Shown here in pieces: positions 15,544-23,420 of a stretch of 33,867 nucleotides of DNA. The DNA lies in contig JAFVZF010000029.1 in the NCBI GenBank assembly GCA_017508305.1, forward strand, positions 1-33,867, in the 5' to 3' direction. Made by a program: the position numbers and the translations under genes. How positions within the stretch are numbered: position 1 is the first letter of the stretch; each line of letters opens with the position of its first letter. A model generated the notes under the pieces. The model ran no database searches. It saw only the letters and a program-made list of their open reading frames with translations, and was not told the DNA's origin. The stretch is from Paludibacteraceae bacterium. GTDB lineage: Bacteria; Bacteroidota; Bacteroidia; Bacteroidales; Paludibacteraceae.

Positions 15544-16788
15544 GTGAGATTTGACGAATTTAACTTAGAAGCTGCGCTATTGGATGGCTTGCAAGCGATG
15601 AATTTTAAGGAAGCCACTCCCATTCAAGCGCAAACCATTCCCCTGATTCAATCCAAAAAAGACATGATTGCCTGTGCCCAAACCGGCACCGGCAAGACAG
15701 CTGCCTACCTGCTACCCATCATCAACGTTTTGTGTCAAAAAGACAAGGCCACCGACCAGATGGGTGCTTTGATTATGGTACCTACCCGCGAGCTGGCGCT
15801 TCAAATTGACCAACAATTAGATGCGTTTGCTTATTTTTTGCCCATCAGTTCGGTAGCGGTTTATGGAGGAGGAGATGGTGCTACCTTTAGCCAACAAGAA
15901 AAAGCTATGCGCAGTGGTGTTGATATTGTCATCGCTACTCCGGGCAGATTGATTGCCCTGCTTAACATGGGGAAAATAGATATGTCGTCCATCCAATTCT
16001 TTGTATTGGACGAGGCAGATAGGATGTTAGAAATGGGATTTGTCGATGACATTATGCGCATCGCCTCCTACTTGCCCAAAAACAAACAAACCCTGCTCTT
16101 TTCGGCTACCATGCCACCCAAAATACATGAGTTGGCACGCAAAGTGCTCAACCACCCCACCGAGGTGCACCTATCCACTTCCAAGCCTGCCGAAAAAATT
16201 GATCAATCGGCATTCATCTGTTACGAAACACAGAAATTGGCATTGATTCAGCAAATTTTTGCCACCAATCAACTGCATCGTGTCATTGTTTTCTCATCGT
16301 CCAAACAAAAGGTCAAAGAAATGTACCACACGTTTAGACGCATGCACATCAAGGTAGCTGCCATGCACTCCGATTTGGAGCAAAGCCAACGTGAAGAAGT
16401 AATCCGCCAATTTAAAAACGGACACTACCACCTATTGGTAGCTACCGACATCATGGCACGTGGCATTGACATTGAAGACATCGAAATGGTCATTAACTAC
16501 GATGTACCACACGATGTAGAAGATTATGTACACCGCATTGGACGTACAGCCCGCGCCGGTGGCGAGGGAAAAGCCATTACCTTTGTAGCAGAAAAAGAGC
16601 AGCTAAAATTTGCTGCTATCGAACGGTTTATCGAAAAAGACATCCAAAAGGTGCCTTTACCTGCCGACTTGGGCGAAGGTCCAACATATCGTCCAACACA
16701 GGAAAAACCATCATATCGACGCAAAAACGAGAAACGAAGATTTTTTAAACGACCTAAAAAGAGTTCACAGAGAACCGATAACAAATAG
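15544..16788 (+). CDS. DEAD-box RNA helicase (RhlE-like)
   Basis: ATP-dependent RNA helicase, cytosolic. 414 residues; GTG start at 15544, giving the usual N-terminus with the Q motif (ATPIQAQTIP, 24-33). Motifs in order: I AQTGTGKT (45-52), Ia PTREL, GG, Ib TPGRL, II DEAD (156-159), III SAT (187-189), IV VIVFSSSK, V ATDIMARGIDI, VI HRIGRTAR. The tail is basic and Lys/Arg-rich (YRRKNEKRRFFKRPKKSSQR), typical of RhlE-type proteins that bind RNA non-specifically. Such helicases act in ribosome assembly or RNA turnover; which one cannot be read here. It starts 12 bp after the barrel gene, and its stop is 1 bp from the next ATG. Confidence 0.95.
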   Translation: MRFDEFNLEAALLDGLQAMNFKEATPIQAQTIPLIQSKKDMIACAQTGTGKTAAYLLPIINVLCQKDKATDQMGALIMVPTRELALQIDQQLDAFAYFLPISSVAVYGGGDGATFSQQEKAMRSGVDIVIATPGRLIALLNMGKIDMSSIQFFVLDEADRMLEMGFVDDIMRIASYLPKNKQTLLFSATMPPKIHELARKVLNHPTEVHLSTSKPAEKIDQSAFICYETQKLALIQQIFATNQLHRVIVFSSSKQKVKEMYHTFRRMHIKVAAMHSDLEQSQREEVIRQFKNGHYHLLVATDIMARGIDIEDIEMVINYDVPHDVEDYVHRIGRTARAGGEGKAITFVAEKEQLKFAAIERFIEKDIQKVPLPADLGEGPTYRPTQEKPSYRRKNEKRRFFKRPKKSSQRTDNK

Positions 16789-16789
16789 T

Positions 16790-18292
16790 ATGAAAAGAAT
16801 TGCCATTATTGGCGGAGGTATAGCCGGTCTTTCCGCCGGCATTTATGCCCTAAAAAGCGGCTTTGCCTGCGATATTTACGAACAACATGTTTTTGCCGGA
16901 GGGCAATGTACCAGTTGGAAACGCAAGGGTTTTCACATAGACAATTGCGTGCATTGGCTAACAGGAACCAACCCTGAGACACAAATGTACCAAGTGTGGA
17001 AAGAACTGCACGTATTGGGCGACGAAGTAGAAATTTTACAGAATCCCTCGTTTTTGCACATAGAAAGTGAGCATGGCAGTTTGGACCTTTGGCAAGACAC
17101 CCAACGCATGCGTCGTGAGCTCTTGGCTCTTTCGCCACAAGATGCCGTTGCCATCAACGATTTTGTCGATCAAATAGATATCTACAAAGGCATGGACATG
17201 CCGGCTTTAAAACCATTGGAGCAACTATCGTTAAAAGAATGGTGGCAGCTACTAAAAAAACTACGTCCTATCGGCAAAATACATGGTAAACTATCGCGTA
17301 TTTCGCTACAAGCATACGCCCAACGTTTTAAACATCCTTTGCTACAGCAAATGATACTTGCCTACATGCCACACACCTATAACATCTCATCGTGGCTGTT
17401 TGTATTGGGTACATTTTGCAGTGGCAACGGAGCCTTGCCAAAAGGCGGATCGGAAGGTATGATTAGCCGCATGATACAACAATTTGAAGCCTTAGGCGGT
17501 ACCATCCATACGCGCAAAAAAGCCACCTCGTTTACCTACGGAAAGAAGTGCATCAACAGCATTGTTTTTAGTGATAGCACCACTGCTTCTGCCGATTTTT
17601 ACATTGCTGCATGCGATGCCTCTGTTACTTTTCACCAATTATTGCACAAAGACATCAACGAAAAGTTTTTTGCTACTCGCTTTATTGATAAAAAGCTGCA
17701 TCCCGTATATAGCAGTTTTAACACTTATATTGCAGTCGATGCTGACACATCGTTTATAGCCGACACCACTTGGATTACCTGCTCGCCCTATCAGGCTGCC
17801 GGAAAATCGCACGCATCCATTTTGCTAAAAAACTTTGTCAACGAGCCCGAATATGCTCCCGAGGGCAAAAATATTTTTCAGACACTGTTGGTACAATACG
17901 AAGACGATTTTGATTTTTGGTCCGATTTATACCAACATCATCCCGAAAAATACAAGCAAGAGAAAGCCCATATCGCTGCCCAAATCATCGAACGATTAGA
18001 GCAACACTACCCCTCGCTTAAAGGCAAACTATCGGTTGTAGAAACCGTTAGTCCCTATAGTTTTAATCGATTCTGTGGCGCATACAAGGGGTCGTACATG
18101 AGTTTTATACTTACTCCCTATGCCAAAAAGAAATCGCACAAGGGGTACATAAAAGGCATTAAAAACTTGTACATTACCGGTCAGTGGTTGCAACCTCCGG
18201 GCGGACTTCCCAATGCGGCAGTTACTGGCAAATTTACCATTCAACGCCTGTGCAGAGCCATCAAAGTTCCGTTTAATCGCATCAGCAAATAA
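16790..18292 (+). CDS. FAD-dependent oxidoreductase, phytoene desaturase/CrtI-like
   Basis: 500 residues from the ATG at 16790. An in-frame start further upstream would run through the helicase gene and is rejected. Residues 1-32 form the dinucleotide fold IAIIGGGIAGLSAGIYALKS with a Glu at the second-strand end (E31), followed by GGQCTSWKRKGFHID, the amine-oxidase/CrtI-type FAD contact. The C-terminal NLYITGQWLQPPGGLPNAAVTGK is the second FAD motif typical of phytoene desaturase and carotenoid-isomerase relatives. Proteins like this are common in gut and oral Bacteroidales lacking carotenoid clusters, so the substrate is unknown; a lipid or isoprenoid is a guess. It begins 1 bp after the helicase stop, in an apparent operon. 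Confidence 0.85.
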   Translation: MKRIAIIGGGIAGLSAGIYALKSGFACDIYEQHVFAGGQCTSWKRKGFHIDNCVHWLTGTNPETQMYQVWKELHVLGDEVEILQNPSFLHIESEHGSLDLWQDTQRMRRELLALSPQDAVAINDFVDQIDIYKGMDMPALKPLEQLSLKEWWQLLKKLRPIGKIHGKLSRISLQAYAQRFKHPLLQQMILAYMPHTYNISSWLFVLGTFCSGNGALPKGGSEGMISRMIQQFEALGGTIHTRKKATSFTYGKKCINSIVFSDSTTASADFYIAACDASVTFHQLLHKDINEKFFATRFIDKKLHPVYSSFNTYIAVDADTSFIADTTWITCSPYQAAGKSHASILLKNFVNEPEYAPEGKNIFQTLLVQYEDDFDFWSDLYQHHPEKYKQEKAHIAAQIIERLEQHYPSLKGKLSVVETVSPYSFNRFCGAYKGSYMSFILTPYAKKKSHKGYIKGIKNLYITGQWLQPPGGLPNAAVTGKFTIQRLCRAIKVPFNRISK

Positions 18293-18330
18293 TTATATTT
18301 TGTGGGCACATCATCGACCTATCATCTGTT

Positions 18331-19035
18331 ATGCCTAATCCGTTTTTTCGATTCAAACAATTTACCATTTACCAAGACAAGTGTGCCATGAAAGTAGGCA
18401 CCGATGGCGTTTTATTGGGGGTAACAGCCGATGTGACACAAGCCGCATCGATTTTAGATATTGGGACAGGCACAGGACTCATTGCGCTGATGTTGGCACA
18501 GCGCAACAGCAAAGCACACATCGATGCCATCGAAATAGATGGCGCTGCTGCTCGACAAGCACAAGAAAACGTAAACAGCAGTCCCTTTACACATATTCGG
18601 GTCATCGCTACTTCGCTACAAGCATACACCACCCAACAACCCTACCAGCTTATTGTAAGCAATCCTCCCTACTTTGTAGACGGACTAAAAACGCCCAATG
18701 CACAGCGAACCATGGCACGCCATACCGATAGCTTATCGTTCGAGGAGTTGCTACAAGGAGTAGATAGACTGCTACACGAAGAAGGAAAATTTTGGGTCAT
18801 ATTGCCCCACGACCAAATGACGCATTTTTGCTCAACAGCCACCCATTATCGGTTGCATTGCTACAAAAAGATACACGTCTATCCTCGCGCAGACAAGGGG
18901 GCAAAGCGCATCATTATGGGATTTACACGTACCTTTACCCCATGTATCGAAGAAGACCTAATCATCGAAGGCGACCAAAGACACACCCTATCGCCTGCTT
19001 TTGCGAAGCTAACCCACCCCTTTTATTTAGATTGA
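18331..19035 (+). CDS. trmN6: tRNA1(Val) (adenine37-N6)-methyltransferase
   Basis: SAM-dependent methylation of A37 in tRNA-Val. 234 residues, matching YfiC/TrmN6. Visible: FRFKQFTIYQDKCAMKVGTDGVLLG (6-30, the family N-terminal signature), SAM motif I LDIGTGTGL (42-50), acidic end of strand 2 EID (68-70), and the N6-adenine catalytic motif NPPY (111-114) followed by FVDGLK. Last gene of the plus-strand cluster; its final 9 bases overlap the convergent helicase-nuclease gene. Confidence 0.92.
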   Translation: MPNPFFRFKQFTIYQDKCAMKVGTDGVLLGVTADVTQAASILDIGTGTGLIALMLAQRNSKAHIDAIEIDGAAARQAQENVNSSPFTHIRVIATSLQAYTTQQPYQLIVSNPPYFVDGLKTPNAQRTMARHTDSLSFEELLQGVDRLLHEEGKFWVILPHDQMTHFCSTATHYRLHCYKKIHVYPRADKGAKRIIMGFTRTFTPCIEEDLIIEGDQRHTLSPAFAKLTHPFYLD

Positions 19036-22000
19036 CACCGCTACAACCGTTGCGGTTTTATGATAGTACAAATAGCCCGAGATGTGCTCCCACCTACCCA
19101 TCTGTTTAAGTAGTTGCATATATCCGCTAATTTGCTTTTGATAGGTTTCTCGCTGTTCACCAAACTTATAATCAACCACCACAATACTATTTCCGTCTAC
19201 CAACAAGCGGTCGGGACGATACAAGGCGCCATGCTTTCCATCGGATAGCTGCGTAACGATGGTACGTTCGTTCCAAACCGTAGGATAGCTGCCATCAAAC
19301 CATTTTCTAACCTGTACATGCTGCATGATCTTTGCGATTTCTGCTTTTGCCCATGCTTTTTGATTGGGCAAGAGCATGCCCAAACGTTCTACTTTATCGA
19401 TGGCTCTATCGGTATCGTCTATGGTTTGCATAAATTGTAAAATTTGGTGCAATATATTTCCTTGACGCTGCTGTTCGGAGAATTCGGCTTGTAAACGTAG
19501 CTTTAGGTTGCCATCTTGGTAGCGATGCGAGTAGTAAGGCAAAGTGGTAACAGAAGAAGTAGCCGTATTGGCTGTATTTTTTCTTTGGGGCAGTTCTCCA
19601 TAAGTAAATAGGCGTACCAGCTCCGTTTCTTGCATGCGAACACCTTCCTTTTCTGATTGTTCTTCGCATACCTTTGTAAGCAATTCGTAACCGCTGATAT
19701 CGTCCTTAGGAGCCTGCATCGGTGGATAGGAAAATACGTAGATAGCCTTTTGGGCACGTGTAAAAGCCACATACCATTTGTTTAAATAGTCGATGGCCTT
19801 AAACCCTTTTTCTTGATAGTAGCTATCGACAAAATAGGTTTTCTTTAATTCTTTTCGGTTGCGAACGGGAATCATGGGCAATCCATCCACCGGTGTGCCC
19901 ACAGGCGAACACCAAAGCAAATTTTCGTGATTGCCTGTATCCCAGATAGCAGCTTGCATGTAAGGCATTAGTACCACGGGGAAAGCCAAGCCTTTGGATT
20001 TATGAATGGTCATAATTTGAACAGCATTCTGTTTGTCGTTGTCCGATAGCTTGGTATCCTTTCCGATGCTATCCCACCATTGAACAAACGCTCGTGCATC
20101 CGAATAGTTGCGCGCCACAAAATCGGAAATTGTATCTTGAAACGCCTGCAAATACACCGCATTTTGAGTTTCTGTATGCAACTGCAATAGCTGAATATAC
20201 TGTTCGACAGCTTCAAAAAGGGGCAACTGCATTGCCTTTTCTAAGGCTTCTTGTTTATCCTGTTCCAACCGACAAAGCAACTCAAATTTAAACCTGTCTA
20301 CTTCCGGTTGCATAGAGCAAGACATTCGTATCACAGCTACCAACAAACGGATAGCCGGCGATTGGGACAAGCGCAAAGAATCGGCAGACAAGATGGGTAT
20401 TTCCTCTTGCAATAACCAAGATGCCACCTTACTGCCTTCTGCTCCCGTGTTGACCAAAACGGCTATATCGGCGTATTGATAGCCTTGCTGCAACAGTTGC
20501 CTTACAACGTCAAGTATCCTGCCTTTTAGGTACTCATCTGCTTGTTCGCTAAGCAACTTCTCTTGATACAATTCTATGTGTACCAACCCTTGCTCCAATT
20601 CCTTACCATCAGGCACCAGTTGCGCCACATCGGCATAAGCATCGCGCAATGCTTTTGCCAAATCTATTTGCCCGGTATGGGGCAAAAAATCGGCTATCCG
20701 TTGGGCTAAATAATCGGATAAAAAAGCAAAACAAGCATTGTTAAAAGCAACGATACGTGCATCGCTTCGCCAATTGGTATTGAGGGTATAATCTGTAACC
20801 GCAAAAGTTTGTGATAGTTGTGATGAGAGAATACGCCAATCGGAGTTGCGCCAACGGTAAATACTTTGCTTTACATCGCCCACCACCATATTGTCGTGCC
20901 TGTTAGCGATACTCTCGGCAATGAGCGGTTTAAAATTTTCCCATTGCATGGCAGAAGTATCCTGAAACTCATCCAACATAAAGTGATGCAAATACGTGCC
21001 CGACTTTTCGTAGATAAAGGGTGTATCGCAATCATTGATAACGGCACGCAAAAAACCGTTTACTTGCGATAGCAAAACCATATTGTTTTCGCGCAGGTAA
21101 CGCTGGATAAAACCATCTAATTCTAACAACATGGGAAGTAAGTTTACCTTATCGAGTACCGCCTGCAACGAATAATACAACTGCTCGTTTTCTCGCAAAA
21201 CAGCAAACAAATGATCCAATGCTTGAGGCAATCCTTTTCGCTGCAACAATTCGATGGTATCCGGATGTTTTTTATGAAAATCTTTCGGAAAAGCTTTTTT
21301 CCAATCGGACTCCATATCAAAAAATTTGTCAGAAAACTCGGGCCACTTATGTCGAACCACTTTTGTTGTTAGTTGGTTTAGCTTTTGTTTAGAATGTTCG
21401 GACGGTTGCACTCCTGCCGATTGACAAATTTTCAAAATATCCGACACCGCACCATTGATAGTAGCCAATAAAGACTGCAATGTAACCGAATGCTTTTCTT
21501 TGTAGTTTTTTACTTGCTGCATGGCATCGGGCAACATGCGTAGCTGCCCGATAGATTGGGATACATCTTCTTTAAAAAGTTGCTGTGCCAAATGGGTCAG
21601 TTTGCGCCGAAACTGCCAATCTTCTTCTTTATCTATGCTTTCTATTGCACCCTGCAAAAGCCACTGATACAAGTGCTGGTACTCGGGCAAACCCAACGAC
21701 AGAATCAAATCGTCGATGGCCTGATCTATTACTTCCCTATCGTCCAACATCAGCGCATAACCTCCATACAAGCCCAACTCCCTCACAAAAGAGCGCATCA
21801 CTTGTTGGTAAAATCCGTCAATGGTCGATACGTTAAAGTGCGAATAATCGTGCAGTACCTCTGCCAACTTTTCGGCTGCCTGCAACGCTGTAAAAGCAGC
21901 CCTATTTTCGTTGGGGGTTGTCTTTCCTGCGGCAATATCTGCCAACACTTGTACCATACGCTCTTTCATTTCTTCGGTGGCCTTGTTGGTAAAAGTAACC

Positions 22001-22107
22001 GCCAAAATATGCTTGTGGTGCGTATGTTTAAGCAGCTGTAAGTAATGCTGCGTAAGCGCAAATGTTTTTCCCGATCCTGCCGAAGCCTTGTATACCTGCA
22101 AGCTCAT
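19027..22107 (-). CDS. UvrD-family helicase-nuclease, AddA/RecB-like
   Basis: DNA end-processing helicase with a nuclease domain, for double-strand break repair. 1026 residues. Superfamily 1A motifs: P-loop ASAGSGKT (8-15), Ia VTFTNKATEEMKERM, motif II LDEFQDTS, motif III VVGDVKQSIYRWR, motif V TIHKSKGLAFPVV, motif VI YVAFTRAQKAIYV. The C-terminus has IVVVDYKFGE...QISGYMQ, the D-x-K and Q-x-x-Y core of RecB/AddA PD-(D/E)XK nucleases. In Bacteroidetes the partner AddB-like nuclease usually sits close by; none is visible in this window. It starts 2 bp after the SUI1 gene, indicating one transcript. Its end overlaps trmN6 antisense by 9 bp, so transcription from both sides collides there. Confidence 0.92.
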   Translation of the reverse strand: MSLQVYKASAGSGKTFALTQHYLQLLKHTHHKHILAVTFTNKATEEMKERMVQVLADIAAGKTTPNENRAAFTALQAAEKLAEVLHDYSHFNVSTIDGFYQQVMRSFVRELGLYGGYALMLDDREVIDQAIDDLILSLGLPEYQHLYQWLLQGAIESIDKEEDWQFRRKLTHLAQQLFKEDVSQSIGQLRMLPDAMQQVKNYKEKHSVTLQSLLATINGAVSDILKICQSAGVQPSEHSKQKLNQLTTKVVRHKWPEFSDKFFDMESDWKKAFPKDFHKKHPDTIELLQRKGLPQALDHLFAVLRENEQLYYSLQAVLDKVNLLPMLLELDGFIQRYLRENNMVLLSQVNGFLRAVINDCDTPFIYEKSGTYLHHFMLDEFQDTSAMQWENFKPLIAESIANRHDNMVVGDVKQSIYRWRNSDWRILSSQLSQTFAVTDYTLNTNWRSDARIVAFNNACFAFLSDYLAQRIADFLPHTGQIDLAKALRDAYADVAQLVPDGKELEQGLVHIELYQEKLLSEQADEYLKGRILDVVRQLLQQGYQYADIAVLVNTGAEGSKVASWLLQEEIPILSADSLRLSQSPAIRLLVAVIRMSCSMQPEVDRFKFELLCRLEQDKQEALEKAMQLPLFEAVEQYIQLLQLHTETQNAVYLQAFQDTISDFVARNYSDARAFVQWWDSIGKDTKLSDNDKQNAVQIMTIHKSKGLAFPVVLMPYMQAAIWDTGNHENLLWCSPVGTPVDGLPMIPVRNRKELKKTYFVDSYYQEKGFKAIDYLNKWYVAFTRAQKAIYVFSYPPMQAPKDDISGYELLTKVCEEQSEKEGVRMQETELVRLFTYGELPQRKNTANTATSSVTTLPYYSHRYQDGNLKLRLQAEFSEQQRQGNILHQILQFMQTIDDTDRAIDKVERLGMLLPNQKAWAKAEIAKIMQHVQVRKWFDGSYPTVWNERTIVTQLSDGKHGALYRPDRLLVDGNSIVVVDYKFGEQRETYQKQISGYMQLLKQMGRWEHISGYLYYHKTATVVAVSI

Positions 22108-22109
22108 TC

Positions 22110-22433
22110 CTATCCTCCTTTTACAGCATGTCCTTTACTTTTCAATAGGTGGCGCAATTTTTCGTGCACATCACCCTGTATCAATATTTCGCCGCCACGT
22201 GCCGATCCGCCCACGCCCAACTGCGTTTTGATGAGTTTGCACAGTTCTTTGAGTTGGTCGTCTGTACCTTCAAACCCTGTAATCAGCACCGCTGGCTTGC
22301 CGTTGCGACGTTGAAACTGCAAACAAAGTTGTTGTTTGAGTGGCTTTACTGCTACCTCTTGGGCAGACACTTGTTGTTTTTCTGTTTCGGGAGCCGCCTC
22401 ATAAAGCACCCCCAACATATCTTTCCAATCCAT
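22110..22433 (-). CDS. SUI1/eIF1-family translation initiation factor
   Basis: 107 residues, YciH-like. The N-terminus MDWKDMLGVLYEA is the normal start for Bacteroidetes members. The SUI1 domain (about 37-107) shows RRNGKPAVLITGFEGTDDQLKELCKLIKTQLGVGGSARGGEILIQGDVHEKLRHLLKSKG. In bacteria this family is thought to bind the small ribosomal subunit; its exact role is unsettled. A -7 box ends 4 bases upstream of the ATG, implying a leaderless mRNA or a promoter elsewhere. The gene is followed 2 bp later by the helicase-nuclease. Confidence 0.93.
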   Translation of the reverse strand: MDWKDMLGVLYEAAPETEKQQVSAQEVAVKPLKQQLCLQFQRRNGKPAVLITGFEGTDDQLKELCKLIKTQLGVGGSARGGEILIQGDVHEKLRHLLKSKGHAVKGG

Positions 22434-22437
22434 GGTT

Positions 22438-22445
22438 CAAAGATA
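22438..22445 (-). promoter_or_regulatory. -7 box TATCTTTG abutting the SUI1 start
   Basis: Exact consensus on the minus strand (plus-strand CAAAGATA) that is also the outer edge of palindromic unit A. Only 4 bases separate it from the ATG at 22433, so the transcript would start at or very near the AUG. Confidence 0.5.
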
Positions 22446-22591
22446 ATACAAACCGAGAGCAATGACAAAAAAACGGAGTTTTTTAGGGCATATTTTATGA
22501 GATAATGCATGCTTGCATGCAATTAGCGAACAAAATAGGACCGTAAAAAGCAAACGCAGTTTGCGGTCATTGCCGAGGTGCAGTTTATCTT
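22440..22591 (-). repeat. Palindromic element, unit A
   Basis: Outer arms are AAGATAATACAAACCGAG (22440-22457) and CCGAGGTGCAGTTTATCTT (22573-22591), imperfect inverted copies. Inner arms are GCAATGAC (22459-22466) and GTCATTGC (22566-22573). Inside lie further hairpins: GCATGC-TT-GCATGC (22507-22520) and GCAAAC-GCA-GTTTGC (22550-22564). Unit B follows immediately with the same arms. No open reading frame is convincing here. Confidence 0.7.
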
Positions 22592-22596
22592 ATTTA

Positions 22597-22666
22597 AAGA
22601 GAATACAAACCGAGTGTAGAAAAAATAAGCTTGCTTAATTTTTTCTACCGAGGTGCAGTTTATCTT
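22597..22666 (-). repeat. Palindromic element, unit B
   Basis: Same outer arms as unit A: AAGAGAATACAAACCGAG (22597-22614) and CCGAGGTGCAGTTTATCTT (22648-22666, 19 of 19 identical to the unit A arm). The core is a hairpin of about 14 bp, TAGAAAAAATAAGC / GCTTAATTTTTTCTA with one bulged base. Its -7-like position reads TATTCTCTTT, so it seems to have lost promoter function. Confidence 0.7.
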
Positions 22667-22705
22667 CACGAAATACATAGTATTGAGTAAAGAAAAATAC
22701 AAGGC

Positions 22706-22769
22706 GACTAAACGACTAAACGACTAAACGACTAAACAACTAAACGAATAAACAACTAAACGAATAAAC
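22706..22769 (+). repeat. Octamer tandem repeat, unit GACTAAAC (eight copies)
   Basis: Eight contiguous 8-mers: four exact GACTAAAC (22706-22737), then AACTAAAC, GAATAAAC, AACTAAAC, GAATAAAC. The array ends 10 bases before the -7 box at 22780, so the -33 and upstream region of the FAH-porU promoter is made of repeat. The same unit in opposite orientation occurs at 33454-33485. Confidence 0.92.
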
Positions 22770-22779
22770 AAAAAAATAT

Positions 22780-22787
22780 TATCTTTG
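22780..22787 (+). promoter_or_regulatory. -7 box TATCTTTG for FAH-family gene and porU
   Basis: Exact consensus, 21 bases before the ATG at 22809. The expected -33 position (about 22757) falls inside the octamer array, which contains no TTTG, so promoter strength may depend on the repeat. Confidence 0.7.
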
Positions 22788-22808
22788 TGCTTTTAAGCAA
22801 TCAACAAT

Positions 22809-23420
22809 ATGAAAGTAATTTGCGTTGGTTGGAATTATCCTGCCCACAACCAAGAGTTAGCAGGTCCAACACCCAACAAGCCCACTATATTTTGCAAACC
22901 CGATTCGGCACTGCTCAAACAAAACAAACCCTTTTACGTGCCCGATTTTATGGGACAAATCGATTACGAATTAGAAGTAGTTATTCGTATCAATCGATTG
23001 GGCAAAGGCATTGCCGAAAAATTTGCATCACGCTATTATACCGAAGTGGGACTGGGCATTGATTTTACTGCCCGCGAAATGCAACAAACAGCACGCAACA
23101 ACGGACAACCATGGGACCTGTGCAAAGGCTTTGACAACTCGGCTGCCATTAGCGAATTTTATCCGCTAACCGATTTTAACACAATAGATAACCTACATTT
23201 TCGTTTAGATATAAACGGGCACATCGTTCAGCAAGGCTACACCGGCGATATGCTCTTTAAACCGGACCAATTGATTGCCTACATCAGTCGCTACTACACC
23301 CTAAAAATTGGCGATTTGCTTTTTACCGGCACACCAGCCGGCGTGGGGGCGGTAAAACCGGGCGATCGTTTACAAGCCTATTTAGAGAACCAACTTTTAA
23401 TGGACTTTGAAATCAAATGA
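22809..23420 (+). CDS. Fumarylacetoacetate hydrolase family protein
   Basis: 203 residues, a single FAH catalytic domain. Visible: MKVICVGWNYPAHNQEL, PTIFCKPDSAL, metal-binding DYELEVVIRI (E-x-E at about 56-58, with a further acidic ligand in GLGIDFTAREMQ), and GDLLFTGTPAGVGAVKPGD, the family signature loop. Small FAH-fold proteins act as acylpyruvate hydrolases or oxaloacetate decarboxylases/tautomerases; the substrate here is not determined. Its stop codon overlaps the porU start by 4 bases (ATGA), so the two are translationally coupled. I recall the same neighbour upstream of porU in Porphyromonas gingivalis. Confidence 0.93.
   Translation: MKVICVGWNYPAHNQELAGPTPNKPTIFCKPDSALLKQNKPFYVPDFMGQIDYELEVVIRINRLGKGIAEKFASRYYTEVGLGIDFTAREMQQTARNNGQPWDLCKGFDNSAAISEFYPLTDFNTIDNLHFRLDINGHIVQQGYTGDMLFKPDQLIAYISRYYTLKIGDLLFTGTPAGVGAVKPGDRLQAYLENQLLMDFEIK

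Noticed and set aside
16610..16789. Upstream extension of the FAD oxidoreductase frame
   Set aside because: It overlaps the helicase gene for 180 bases; the dinucleotide-binding fold begins exactly at the ATG at 16790.
22706..22769. CRISPR array
   Set aside because: Repeats are contiguous 8-mers without spacers and there are no cas genes.
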